This document shows positions 1-7,692 of a DNA stretch of 51,072 bases, in pieces. Made by a program: the position numbers and the translations under genes. The notes under the pieces were generated by a model. That model searched no databases, was not told where the DNA came from, and worked only from the letters and a program-made list of their open reading frames with translations. The stretch comes from JACQHM01 sp964535215 (GTDB taxonomy: Bacteria; Methylomirabilota; Methylomirabilia; Methylomirabilales; JACQHM01), in the NCBI GenBank assembly GCA_964535215.1, contig CAZHST010000025.1:1-51072 (forward strand). The letters are read 5' to 3'. Within the stretch, counting starts at the first letter, position 1; each line of letters begins with the position of its first letter.

Positions 1-8
1 AGACGAAG

Positions 9-1382
9 ATGAAACCTGCAAAAGCTGGAGGCGTTTCCCTCCTCATCGTTGATGATGAGCCCTCAGCCCGGTTCACCCTTTCCATGCTCCTGAAACGGGC
101 AGGCTACCGCGTGGACGAGGCGGGGGAGGTGGAGGAGGCCGTGAAGAGGCTGGGCCAGGAGCCCTACGATGTCGTCGTCACCGATCTTAGAATGGGGGGG
201 CAGGGGGGGATCGAGATCCTGAAGGCTGCCAAGAAGGTGAGCCCCAGCCCCGAGGTGATCATCCTGACCGCCTACGGGAGCATCAGCTCCGCCGTGGAGG
301 CCATGAAGCTCGGGGCCTTCGATTACCTGACCAAGCCCTTCGAGCCTGACGAGATGCTCCTCTCGATCCAGAAGGCTCTGGAACGGAAGAGCCTCCTGAA
401 GGAGGTGCAGTACCTTCGCGCCCAGCTCCGGGGGCGGTACAGTTCCAATGCCATCGTGGTGAGGAGCCCGAGGATGCAGGCGGTCCTGGAGACCGCCTCG
501 CAGGTGGCCAGGACCGACGCCACCGCCCTGATCCAGGGGGAGAGCGGGACGGGGAAGGAGGTGGTTGCCAGGGCCATTCATGCCTGGAGCCCTCGGGCCG
601 AGCACCCCTTTATCGCCATTGACTGCGCCAGTCTGCCGGAGACCCTGTTAGAGAGCGAGCTTTTTGGCCATGTGAAGGGGGCCTTCACCGGGGCCCTGGC
701 CGCGAAGAAGGGGCTCTTCGAGGAAGGGGACGGGGGGACCATCTTCCTGGACGAGGTGGGGGTCATGCCGTCTTCGACCCAGGTGAAGCTCTTACGGGTC
801 CTCCAGGAACGGGTGATCCGGCGGGTGGGCAGCACGACCCCTATCCAGATTGATATCCGGATCCTAGCCGCGACGAATCAGGATCTGAAGACCCTGGTCC
901 AGAAAGGGGCCTTTCGAGAGGACCTCTACTATCGTCTGAACGGCATTGTCCTGACGATCCCCCCCTTAAGGGAGCGGCGAGAGGACATCATCGCCCTGGC
1001 CGACCATTTCGTCAGGCTTTTTGGCGACCGGGTGGGGAGGAAGGTGAGGGGGATCTCCTCCGAGGCGATGGACATCCTCCTCCGCTATCCCTGGCCTGGA
1101 AACGTCCGGGAGCTGGAGAAGGCCATCGAGCGGGCGGTGGTCCTCGGCCACTCGGAATTCATCATGCCCGAGGACCTTCCCCCAAGCCTTCTGGGGCAGG
1201 ATGACCTCAAACCTTTGCCTCCAAAGAAGCGGATGACCCTCGCCGAGCTGGAGAAGGCCCATATCCTTTCAGCCCTCTACGAGCACGGGTGGAACCAGAC
1301 GAAGGCCGCCGAGGAGCTGGGCATCAGCCGGACGACCCTGTGGCGGAAGCTGAAGGAGTACGGGATTGAGGCCCTGCCCTAG
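9..1382 (+). CDS. Sigma-54-dependent response regulator (NtrC family)
   Basis: A cytoplasmic activator that, when phosphorylated by a partner histidine kinase, drives open-complex formation by sigma-54 polymerase. The 457 residues hold a receiver domain (acidic D15/D16, phospho-acceptor D59, Thr87, Lys109), a central AAA+ domain with Walker A GESGTGKE (177-184), the sigma-54 contact loop GAFTGA (224-229) and a Walker B around 244-250, and a C-terminal Fis-type helix-turn-helix (about 428-453). The domain set and length are normal for NtrC/ZraR-type regulators. The kinase is not in the window and probably lies just upstream. A sigma-54 promoter 170 bp downstream, facing the molybdoenzyme operon, makes that operon the obvious target; this link is inferred from position. 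Confidence 0.96.
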   Translation: MKPAKAGGVSLLIVDDEPSARFTLSMLLKRAGYRVDEAGEVEEAVKRLGQEPYDVVVTDLRMGGQGGIEILKAAKKVSPSPEVIILTAYGSISSAVEAMKLGAFDYLTKPFEPDEMLLSIQKALERKSLLKEVQYLRAQLRGRYSSNAIVVRSPRMQAVLETASQVARTDATALIQGESGTGKEVVARAIHAWSPRAEHPFIAIDCASLPETLLESELFGHVKGAFTGALAAKKGLFEEGDGGTIFLDEVGVMPSSTQVKLLRVLQERVIRRVGSTTPIQIDIRILAATNQDLKTLVQKGAFREDLYYRLNGIVLTIPPLRERREDIIALADHFVRLFGDRVGRKVRGISSEAMDILLRYPWPGNVRELEKAIERAVVLGHSEFIMPEDLPPSLLGQDDLKPLPPKKRMTLAELEKAHILSALYEHGWNQTKAAEELGISRTTLWRKLKEYGIEALP

Positions 1383-1429
1383 CGTTCCGCTTTGAAATGG
1401 CTCGCGGGCCCTGAGGGCGTTGCAGGATG

Positions 1430-1443
1430 GAACAATTCTGTTC
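1430..1443. promoter_or_regulatory. Candidate upstream activator site (inverted repeat)
   Basis: GAACA-ATTC-TGTTC is a perfect 5-bp inverted repeat about 108 bp upstream of the -24 element at 1551. That distance suits an enhancer-like site for an NtrC-type activator. The assignment rests on symmetry and position only. Confidence 0.4.
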
Positions 1444-1507
1444 TATTCTGGAGAGCCCCCGTCCTCCAGCCTGAAGGTCCTTTCCATTCCCTCCTTTCCC
1501 TGAAAGG

Positions 1508-1530
1508 CCCTTGGGGGCGTCCCCCAGGGG
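1508..1530 (+). terminator. GC-rich hairpin after the regulator gene
   Basis: A 10-bp stem with one G-T wobble (CCCTTGGGGG paired with CCCCCAGGGG) and a 3-nt loop lies about 125 bp after the regulator stop codon and 20 bp before the sigma-54 promoter. The T-tract is weak (CCCCTGTTTG). It could end readthrough from the regulator gene or be a structural element upstream of the promoter. Confidence 0.4.
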
Positions 1531-1550
1531 CCCCTGTTTGTGTGGAACCC

Positions 1551-1566
1551 TGGCACCAAGCTTGCC
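1551..1566 (+). promoter_or_regulatory. Sigma-54 (-24/-12) promoter of the molybdoenzyme operon
   Basis: TGGCAC-N5-TTGC with exactly 10 bp between GG and GC matches the RpoN consensus. It lies 86 bp upstream of the small Tat-leader gene at 1652 and just downstream of a sigma-54 activator gene. Transcription would start near 1577. Confidence 0.82.
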
Positions 1567-1651
1567 TCCTCTCAGGAATCGCTCGACCCTTAGCCGCCCA
1601 ACACGAGCCAAAAACCAAGGCTTCTTCAATAGATCGGCCAGGAGGTGGGTG

Positions 1652-1864
1652 ATGGAGGACTCTAGGTTGACCCGGAGGGATCTTCTCAAAGCAGCCGTCG
1701 GGGGGGCCGCCCTCCTCTTCCAGCCGGTGAACAGGGTCATGGCGGCCCACCCTTCCTCAGAGGTCCCCTTCTACATTGGGGAGCCGTCCATGGGAGAGCT
1801 GGGTTATGAGGAACGGGTGGCCAGGATCTTCGAACAGGCAACACCCCGGAAGGTGCAAAGCTGA
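1652..1864 (+). CDS. Small Tat-signal protein, first gene of the molybdoenzyme operon
   Basis: A 70-residue protein starting at an ATG preceded by GGAGGTGGGTG. Its N-terminus is a twin-arginine leader (RLTRRDLLK, then a hydrophobic stretch to about residue 30), followed by only some 40 residues without Cys. It resembles in layout the tiny Tat-target proteins often found before formate dehydrogenase-type molybdoenzymes, but I cannot name a family. Its leader is similar to that of the next gene at both DNA and protein level (RLTRR shared), suggesting a partial duplication. It ends 13 bp before the catalytic subunit. Possible roles are a small exported subunit or an export/assembly aid; function unknown. 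Confidence 0.7.
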   Translation: MEDSRLTRRDLLKAAVGGAALLFQPVNRVMAAHPSSEVPFYIGEPSMGELGYEERVARIFEQATPRKVQS

Positions 1865-1877
1865 AAGGGAGGTGGGC

Positions 1878-4556
1878 ATGAGTTCCGTCAGGCTGACTCG
1901 AAGGAGCTTTCTCAAGGTCGCCGGTGCCACCATGGCCGGTCTAGCCGCGGGCACCGGACAGGCCCGCGGTCAAGAGAGGGCCTTCACCCGACCCTGGAAC
2001 AAATGGGAGAAACGGGTGGACTGGGAACAGGAGCCCTTCACCTATACTAACGTCCGCCGCCCCGAGGACATGGCGGACTCCTGGCCGGTGGATCAGGTGA
2101 TCCGGAGCGGCTGCTCCTTCTGCCCCGTCGCCTGCTGGCACCTGGTCCACGTCAAGAACGGTCGGGTGGTGAACGTCTACGGCGAGCCCAAGAACCCCAT
2201 CCAGGCCGATACGGAGAACGAGGTGGACGGTGCCCTTTGTGCCAAAGGGCGCGTGGGGATTGTCCAGCTCCTCTACAACAAGCACCGCATCACCCGCCCC
2301 CTGAAACGCAAGGGCCCCAAGCCCAGCCTGGACTTCGAGCCCATCCCGTGGGAGCAGGCCTACGAAGAGATTGCCAGGAAACTCCTGGAGATCCGGGATA
2401 CCGATGGCCCCCATGCTATCGCCGGCAAGACGACCGACCGGGTCTCCCGCGACGGAGGCCCGCCCCTGTTCCGGTTCCTCCATATGCTGGGGAGTCCCAA
2501 CCCGACCCACGAGGGCTACATCTGTAACGATGCCGGCTGGATGGCCATCAACTGGGTCTTCGGCGGCCCCGGGGGGCAGACCAACGGCTGGGGCTGGGAC
2601 CCTCTCACCCAAAGTTACGACCTGGGGGATGCCAAGTTCATCCTCTGGTTCGGCGCCAACGACGCCGAGAACCACCCGGTGCTCCATGGCTGGATGCGCC
2701 GCCGCAAACACGCCATCGGCTCCACGTGGGTCGTCGTGGATCCCCGCTTCACCCAGACGGCCTTCGAGGCGGAGCTGTGGCTGCCAGTGAAGCCGGGCAC
2801 CGACATGGCCCTGGCCTACGGGATGATCCACCATATCATCAACAACAACCTGTACGATCAGGAGTTCGTCGCCAAGTGGGTCGAGGGCTTCGACGCCCTG
2901 AAGAAGTTCGTCAACGAGAAGGGGTACTCTCCCGAGTGGGCCGCCCCCATCACCGGCATCCCCGCCGAGACCATCAAGAAGGTGGCCCGGGCCTACGCCA
3001 CGACCAAGCCGGCGGCCATCATCACCAATGCCGGTATCAACCACCATGTGAACGCTGTGGACTGTGAACGGGTCCTCTGCTTCCTGGTGGCCATCACCGG
3101 GAACGTCGGTATCCCCGGCGGGGGCCTGGTCGCCCTGCACAACTCGGGGGTGGGCCTCTCCCTGCCCCCTGTCGAGCCCAAGACGGAGGCCGACAGGAGG
3201 TGGCGGGAGGAGAACGCCTTCAAGAAACCCGGCCTGCCCCCCCAGCCCGATTACTTTTACCGGGCCGTCCTGGAGGGGAAGCCTTACCCGATCAAGGCGG
3301 TGATCTACCAGGGAAACCCTGTCCTTCAAAATTCGGACGCCAAACGGGCCGAGGAGGCGTACAAGAAGCTCTTCGTGGTCAACCTGGGCCTCTTCCCCGA
3401 GGAGATCGTCTACTACGCCGACTACTTCCTCCCCACCACCACCTTCTACGAGATGGACCATGTCCACCGGCGGCTGGATCGGGCCCTCATGTTCCGCCAC
3501 AAGGTTGTGGATCCCGTTGGCGAGTCCAAGCAGGACATGCTGATCTTCGCCGAGCTGGCCAACACCATGGCAAAGTTCGACACGAAGCTTTCGAAGGCCT
3601 ACTGGATCGAGAACTTCCCCACCTGGTGGGCCACGGACAAGCGCCGTCTCTGGAACGAGGTGGCCCCGAAGTATGCCGGGGCCTGGGCCGGAGGGATCAG
3701 CGCCGACCGGATGGAGATGATGATTGACCAGAAGGGGGAGATGGGAGCCTTCGCCAAGAAAACGGTCCTCCTCCGGGCCCCCTGCCCCCCCGCCGACCAT
3801 CCGGTGACCAAGGCGTTGAAGCCCGAACAACGGGCCCCCGATGGTGGCCACCCGGGGACCAGCGTCCTGTACGCTGACGCCGACTGGTGGAAGGGCCTCT
3901 TCGACGGCGCCCGTTTCCCCGACAACAAGAAGCGCTTCGGCGTGGACAAGATCATCCTCTACCACCCCAAGCACGATGAAGCGCTCCAGAAGCTGGGCCA
4001 CCGCTCCATCCCCGAGTTCTACACCTCCCCCGAAACGATGGACGGCCTGCCCACCCTTCAGTACCTGAATGAGTTCGTGCCCATGGCCTGGGGCTGGTGG
4101 AACTCCCCGGCCGGCAACGTGGTCCACAAGGTGAGAGTTGGGGTCAAGCCGGATGCGAAGCTCCGGAAGGAGTACCCCATCCAGCTCACGACGGGCCGAC
4201 CGAGCGTGGCCCACTTCCACACCATCACCCACTGGGCCTGGAGCCTGGTGCAGATCACCGGCGAGCGCTACTGCCAGATGCACCCCAAGCTAGCCCAGAA
4301 GCTGGGCATCAAGACGGGCGACCTGGTGAAGGTGGAGACGCCCCGGGATGCCATTACCGCCGTCGCCCTGGTGTGGGATGGCATCCAGGAGGAGACCGTC
4401 TTCATCCCTATGACCTTTGGCCCCAAGCAGAGGGTGCATGAGGAGGTGGGCCGGAGGACCTGGGAGACGGTCAACAGGCTGACCGCCCACTACTACGACA
4501 ACCTCTCAGGGCAGAACGAGTACAAGTGCCAGCTCTGCCGCATCAGTAAGATCTAG
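1878..4556 (+). CDS. Tat-exported molybdopterin oxidoreductase, catalytic subunit (DMSO reductase superfamily)
   Basis: Catalytic subunit of a complex iron-sulfur molybdoenzyme, 892 residues from an ATG with GGGAGGTGGGC ahead of it. A twin-arginine leader (R8, R9) is followed by an N-terminal [4Fe-4S] motif C79-x2-C82-x3-C86-x34-C121, then the molybdopterin domains and a C-terminal dinucleotide-binding domain. The spacing of 34 before the last Cys is longer than the 27 I recall for PsrA/ArrA types. C216 in the ICNDAG segment is the likely molybdenum ligand, which would place it with Cys-ligated Psr/Phs/Arr/Arx-like enzymes rather than Asp-ligated type II ones. The substrate is unknown; arsC at the end of the operon makes an arsenic oxyanion one option, with sulfur or other oxyanions equally open. 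Confidence 0.85.
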   Translation: MSSVRLTRRSFLKVAGATMAGLAAGTGQARGQERAFTRPWNKWEKRVDWEQEPFTYTNVRRPEDMADSWPVDQVIRSGCSFCPVACWHLVHVKNGRVVNVYGEPKNPIQADTENEVDGALCAKGRVGIVQLLYNKHRITRPLKRKGPKPSLDFEPIPWEQAYEEIARKLLEIRDTDGPHAIAGKTTDRVSRDGGPPLFRFLHMLGSPNPTHEGYICNDAGWMAINWVFGGPGGQTNGWGWDPLTQSYDLGDAKFILWFGANDAENHPVLHGWMRRRKHAIGSTWVVVDPRFTQTAFEAELWLPVKPGTDMALAYGMIHHIINNNLYDQEFVAKWVEGFDALKKFVNEKGYSPEWAAPITGIPAETIKKVARAYATTKPAAIITNAGINHHVNAVDCERVLCFLVAITGNVGIPGGGLVALHNSGVGLSLPPVEPKTEADRRWREENAFKKPGLPPQPDYFYRAVLEGKPYPIKAVIYQGNPVLQNSDAKRAEEAYKKLFVVNLGLFPEEIVYYADYFLPTTTFYEMDHVHRRLDRALMFRHKVVDPVGESKQDMLIFAELANTMAKFDTKLSKAYWIENFPTWWATDKRRLWNEVAPKYAGAWAGGISADRMEMMIDQKGEMGAFAKKTVLLRAPCPPADHPVTKALKPEQRAPDGGHPGTSVLYADADWWKGLFDGARFPDNKKRFGVDKIILYHPKHDEALQKLGHRSIPEFYTSPETMDGLPTLQYLNEFVPMAWGWWNSPAGNVVHKVRVGVKPDAKLRKEYPIQLTTGRPSVAHFHTITHWAWSLVQITGERYCQMHPKLAQKLGIKTGDLVKVETPRDAITAVALVWDGIQEETVFIPMTFGPKQRVHEEVGRRTWETVNRLTAHYYDNLSGQNEYKCQLCRISKI

Positions 4557-4567
4557 AGGAGGGAGCC

Positions 4568-5164
4568 ATGGCCCAAAAGTATGCCTTCTTGGTCGACCCG
4601 GGGAAGTGCATCATGTGCCGGGCCTGTGTGGTGGCGTGCAAGGTGGAGAACCGTGTGGGCTCCCAGTGGACACGGAACGACATCATCCTGGTGGGGCCTG
4701 ATCAAAGCAAGAACCCCCCGGCCTATGCCGTGTTCATGAACTGCCAGCAGTGCGAGTTCCCCCCCTGCGTGGCGGCCTGTCCTGTGGAGGGGAAGGCCCT
4801 GGAGAAGCGGGAGGATGGGATCGTCCTCTTCAAGCGGGACAAGTGCGTGGGGGCCCAGATGTGCGTGCTGGCCTGCCCCTACGGGGCCGTCAAGCTCACC
4901 CCGGTCAAGAGCCGGTACGGGTACTTCCAGTCGGATAAGTGCACCTTCTGCGCCCACAAGCTGGACCGGCCAGCCGATGCCCCGGGGAGCAACCGGCCGG
5001 CCTGCGCCATGGTCTGCCCGACCAACGCCATCGAGTTCGGCGAGCGGGACCAGCTCCTGGCCAGGGTGAAGGAGATGGGACGGGAGGTTCTGGACATTGA
5101 CTTCGCCCAGGTGGGGCCGAGCAACATTTTCTTAAAGCCGGTCCCGGTCCGGCGGGAACTCTAG
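4568..5164 (+). CDS. Four-cluster ferredoxin-like beta subunit of the molybdoenzyme
   Basis: Electron-transfer subunit of 198 residues with no leader of its own, so probably exported bound to the Tat-tagged catalytic subunit. Four Cys groups are visible: C14/17/20/24, C59/62/67/71, C93/(A96)/C99/C103 and C125/128/146/150. The third group has Ala where the second Cys belongs, as NarH has Trp; the known consequence in that family is a [3Fe-4S] cluster. So three [4Fe-4S] and one [3Fe-4S] are predicted. It is 12 bp after the catalytic gene with a strong GAGGAGGGAGCC ribosome site. The length fits PsrB/ArrB/DmsB-type subunits. Confidence 0.88.
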   Translation: MAQKYAFLVDPGKCIMCRACVVACKVENRVGSQWTRNDIILVGPDQSKNPPAYAVFMNCQQCEFPPCVAACPVEGKALEKREDGIVLFKRDKCVGAQMCVLACPYGAVKLTPVKSRYGYFQSDKCTFCAHKLDRPADAPGSNRPACAMVCPTNAIEFGERDQLLARVKEMGREVLDIDFAQVGPSNIFLKPVPVRREL

Positions 5165-5176
5165 AGGGGGTGGAGC

Positions 5177-5614
5177 ATGAAGAGATCTTGGGTGTTTTCA
5201 GGCCTTGTCTTGACGGCCCTGCTCCTTTCGATGGTTGTCCCTTTCTTCGCTGCCGAGGCCCCTCCTGTCCCCATCGGCAGGGAGCGGCGGGCCCGGGACT
5301 GGGAGGCGGATGTGACCTACCTCCTCTTCAGCCGCCGGACCGCCTCCTCAGATCTGGTCGGGGGCCTGGGGGGCATCGCCTTTAATCCCAGGGCCTGTCT
5401 CCGCTGCCATGAGAACGCCCCGGGCGTGGAGGGACAGGTCTTCTACGGCCCAGCCTTTCGGGACTTTGCCAAGGACCAGTGGCCGGAGATGCTGAGCAAT
5501 CCGGAGAAGGGGCATGTCCCGATCAAGGACTACGACTACTTCAAGACCCACAGGAGACCCGTGGAGCTCTTCTTTGAGGTCTTCCCCGAGCAGGTCCTCA
5601 AGCAGAACCCGTGA
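5177..5614 (+). CDS. Periplasmic mono-haem c-type cytochrome
   Basis: A 145-residue protein with a Sec signal peptide (about residues 1-26, ending near FFAAEA) and one haem c site CLRCH at 74-78. No recognisable class I fold motif follows, apart from a Pro/Lys-rich tail. It follows the FeS subunit by 12 bp and has GAGGGGGTGGAGC before its ATG. It probably receives or delivers electrons at the FeS subunit of the exported molybdoenzyme. The distal haem ligand is uncertain; Met and His residues after the haem are candidates. Confidence 0.78.
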   Translation: MKRSWVFSGLVLTALLLSMVVPFFAAEAPPVPIGRERRARDWEADVTYLLFSRRTASSDLVGGLGGIAFNPRACLRCHENAPGVEGQVFYGPAFRDFAKDQWPEMLSNPEKGHVPIKDYDYFKTHRRPVELFFEVFPEQVLKQNP

Positions 5615-5615
5615 G

Positions 5616-6230
5616 GTGGGACCCCGGGCTGAGTTGTACTTTGCCCTTTCCGAGTGCTACAAGGAGCCGTCTTTCGCCTTCGCCAGAGACGTGGCAGAGG
5701 GTGTGTTGTATGAGACGGTGAAGGAGGGGTTTGCCATCCTCGGGATAGAGGAGGACCTGGAAGCCCTTCGGATCCCCGGCCCGCCGGATCTGGTCTTCGA
5801 AACGCTTAAATCCGCCTATTACCCCCTCTTCGTCATCCCCCCCCGCTTCGTCCTCCCTGTGGAGTCTGTCTTCAAGGACTGGGGCAGGGAGGAGGGCCTC
5901 CTGGCCGGGACCCGGGGTCTCATCATGGGCCCTCCCGCCCAGGACATGCTCCGGCGGTACGAGGCTTGGGGAATCGTTCTCCCGGAAGCCTTCAAGGCCT
6001 ACCCCGATCACCTGGCCCTCCTGCTAGAGTATGGGGGCTTGCTGTGCGAGGTGAACGATCCTGCCCTGGACGAGTTCGTCAGCACCCACCTGGACGGCTG
6101 GATCGAGAACCTCAAAGCAGACGTGGACGCCTGCACCGAGAGCGCCTTTTACCGGACTGTCGCCTCGGTCACCCTCGCCTTCGTGCTTTACGAGCGACGA
6201 TCCTTTCCCAAGGGAGGATCCCATGGCTGA
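5616..6230 (+). CDS. TorD/DmsD-family molybdoenzyme maturation chaperone
   Basis: A predicted cytoplasmic, helix-rich protein of 204 residues from a GTG placed one base after the preceding stop. That start follows from the stop codon spacing; no clear Shine-Dalgarno sequence is visible, so translation may be coupled to the cytochrome gene. A TTG at 5634 is an alternative. The sequence has the TorD-like pattern of an N-terminal helix (LYFALSECYKEP), a central Pro/Arg-rich segment and an acidic region around LLEYGGLLCEVNDP. Such chaperones hold the Tat leader and apo-enzyme until the Mo cofactor is inserted. It overlaps the next gene by 8 bp. Confidence 0.68.
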   Translation: MGPRAELYFALSECYKEPSFAFARDVAEGVLYETVKEGFAILGIEEDLEALRIPGPPDLVFETLKSAYYPLFVIPPRFVLPVESVFKDWGREEGLLAGTRGLIMGPPAQDMLRRYEAWGIVLPEAFKAYPDHLALLLEYGGLLCEVNDPALDEFVSTHLDGWIENLKADVDACTESAFYRTVASVTLAFVLYERRSFPKGGSHG

Positions 6231-7692
6231 CGCCACCTTTCCCCTGATCGGCAACCGGACGGCCATCTGGATTGTGGCCCAGCTGCACCTGAATTTCGCC
6301 GCCTTCATCCTGGGCGCGCCCATCTTCATCGTCATCAGCGAGTACCTGGGCTGGCGGAAGAAAGACCCCCGTTACGAGCGGCTGGCCCACGAGATGACGA
6401 AGATCACGGCCGTGGCCTACAGCTTGACCGCCCTGCTGGGAGGCTTCTTCGTCTTCCTGCTGATCGGGCTCTACCCCGACTTCTCCCGCTTCATCTTCCC
6501 CCGCTTCCTCCTCCTTTGGATTCTGTTGTACCCGGTCCTCTTCATCCTGGAGACCCTCACCCTGTACACCTACTGGTACTCGTGGGACGCCCTCATGGAG
6601 CGGAAGAGGCTGCACATCGCCATCGGGGTCCTCTTAAACATCATCGGCACCCTGACCATGTTCAACCAGAACGCCATCACCTCCTTCATGAACACCCCAC
6701 CCGCCAACTGGGAGACGGCCTCCCTCTGGGAGCTGATGAACAATCCCACCTGGTGGCCCCTGAACCTGCACCGCTTCATCGCCAACGTGGTCTTCGGCGG
6801 CTTCATCACCGGGCTGGTGGCCGCTTTTCTGTACCTCACTTCTAAGGATCCTCAGGAGCGGGCCTTCTACGACTGGATGGGCTTCATCGGCAACCTGATC
6901 GGCACGGCCACCTTCATCCTCCTGATGGCCCCGGGCTACATCTACGGCCGGGAGATCTACGCCTACGATGCCTCTTTGGGGATCTACATGATGTCGGACC
7001 GGCTCTCGATGTTCTTCGAGATGCAGGGGATCCTGGTAGGGCTCACCTTCCTGGCGGCCAACTACTATATGTGGTTGAGCATCAGAAGGATCGAGGGAGG
7101 AGGGCGCTTCGCCCTGCCGATGAAGGTGGGCTTCGCCCTTATCTTCCTGGGGAATGCCATCTGGGTCACCCCCCGCCACTTCTTCGCCACCATGATCCTC
7201 GAGCCGGGGATGCTCCCCCCTGGCATGACGGAGGAGGCCTTCATCGCCAGGACAGAGCTCCCCGCCCATCTAGGGTTCCTGGCCCTGATGCCGGCCAAGA
7301 ACACGGCCGCCGCCTGGACCGCCCTGGTCACCCTGGTGAACTACATCTTCTACCGGATCGCCATCCGCCGGGGGCGGATCACCTGGGGGGAGATTGAGGT
7401 CCCTTCCCAATACGCCCTGATCCTTCTGGGGTTTGGAGCGATCTGGACCATGGGGCTGATGGGGGCGGTCCGCTCCCTCATCCGAAAGAGCTTCCATGTC
7501 TACAACGCCATCCCCGATCTCACCTCCGAATCGTTCACCCCCACCCTGTTCCATTCGACGCTGATTGTGACCGTCACCTCCCTCATCTTCTTCCTCCTCA
7601 TCACCCTCATCATCTGGCTCAGCCACAAGCTGGGCAAGACCCAGAGACCTGTCACCGCGGGAGGAGGTGCATCTCATGACGTTGTGGGATAA
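6223..7692 (+). CDS. CydA-like cytochrome bd-family membrane subunit without CydB
   Basis: An integral membrane protein of 489 residues with about nine to ten hydrophobic helices, resembling subunit I of cytochrome bd oxidases. H22 (AQLHLNF), H183 (NLHRF) and M267 (FEMQG) sit where CydA haem ligands are expected, and E110 (FILETLT) matches a conserved CydA acidic residue. The GRQPW signature of the quinol-binding loop is missing, and no cydB follows. Instead, the genes before and after encode exported redox proteins, and the next gene overlaps by 17 bp. I infer a haem b membrane module that links the molybdoenzyme and cytochromes to quinone or oxygen rather than an ordinary bd oxidase. The haem ligand assignments are by motif position only. 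Confidence 0.78.
   Translation: MADATFPLIGNRTAIWIVAQLHLNFAAFILGAPIFIVISEYLGWRKKDPRYERLAHEMTKITAVAYSLTALLGGFFVFLLIGLYPDFSRFIFPRFLLLWILLYPVLFILETLTLYTYWYSWDALMERKRLHIAIGVLLNIIGTLTMFNQNAITSFMNTPPANWETASLWELMNNPTWWPLNLHRFIANVVFGGFITGLVAAFLYLTSKDPQERAFYDWMGFIGNLIGTATFILLMAPGYIYGREIYAYDASLGIYMMSDRLSMFFEMQGILVGLTFLAANYYMWLSIRRIEGGGRFALPMKVGFALIFLGNAIWVTPRHFFATMILEPGMLPPGMTEEAFIARTELPAHLGFLALMPAKNTAAAWTALVTLVNYIFYRIAIRRGRITWGEIEVPSQYALILLGFGAIWTMGLMGAVRSLIRKSFHVYNAIPDLTSESFTPTLFHSTLIVTVTSLIFFLLITLIIWLSHKLGKTQRPVTAGGGASHDVVG

Noticed and set aside
1941..4283. 780-codon open frame antisense to the molybdoenzyme gene
   Set aside because: It is the mirror of a GC-rich, strongly codon-biased gene; its translation is rich in Gly, Val, His and Pro with no motif, and the sense strand has clear cofactor motifs.
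4568..5164. Assigning the first molybdoenzyme to DMSO reductase DmsABC
   Set aside because: There is no DmsC-like anchor; the operon has cytochromes and a CydA-like protein, and the likely Mo ligand is Cys.
6223..7692. Reading the CydA-like gene as a normal cytochrome bd oxidase
   Set aside because: No cydB follows, the GRQPW signature is absent, and the gene is embedded between genes for exported redox proteins.
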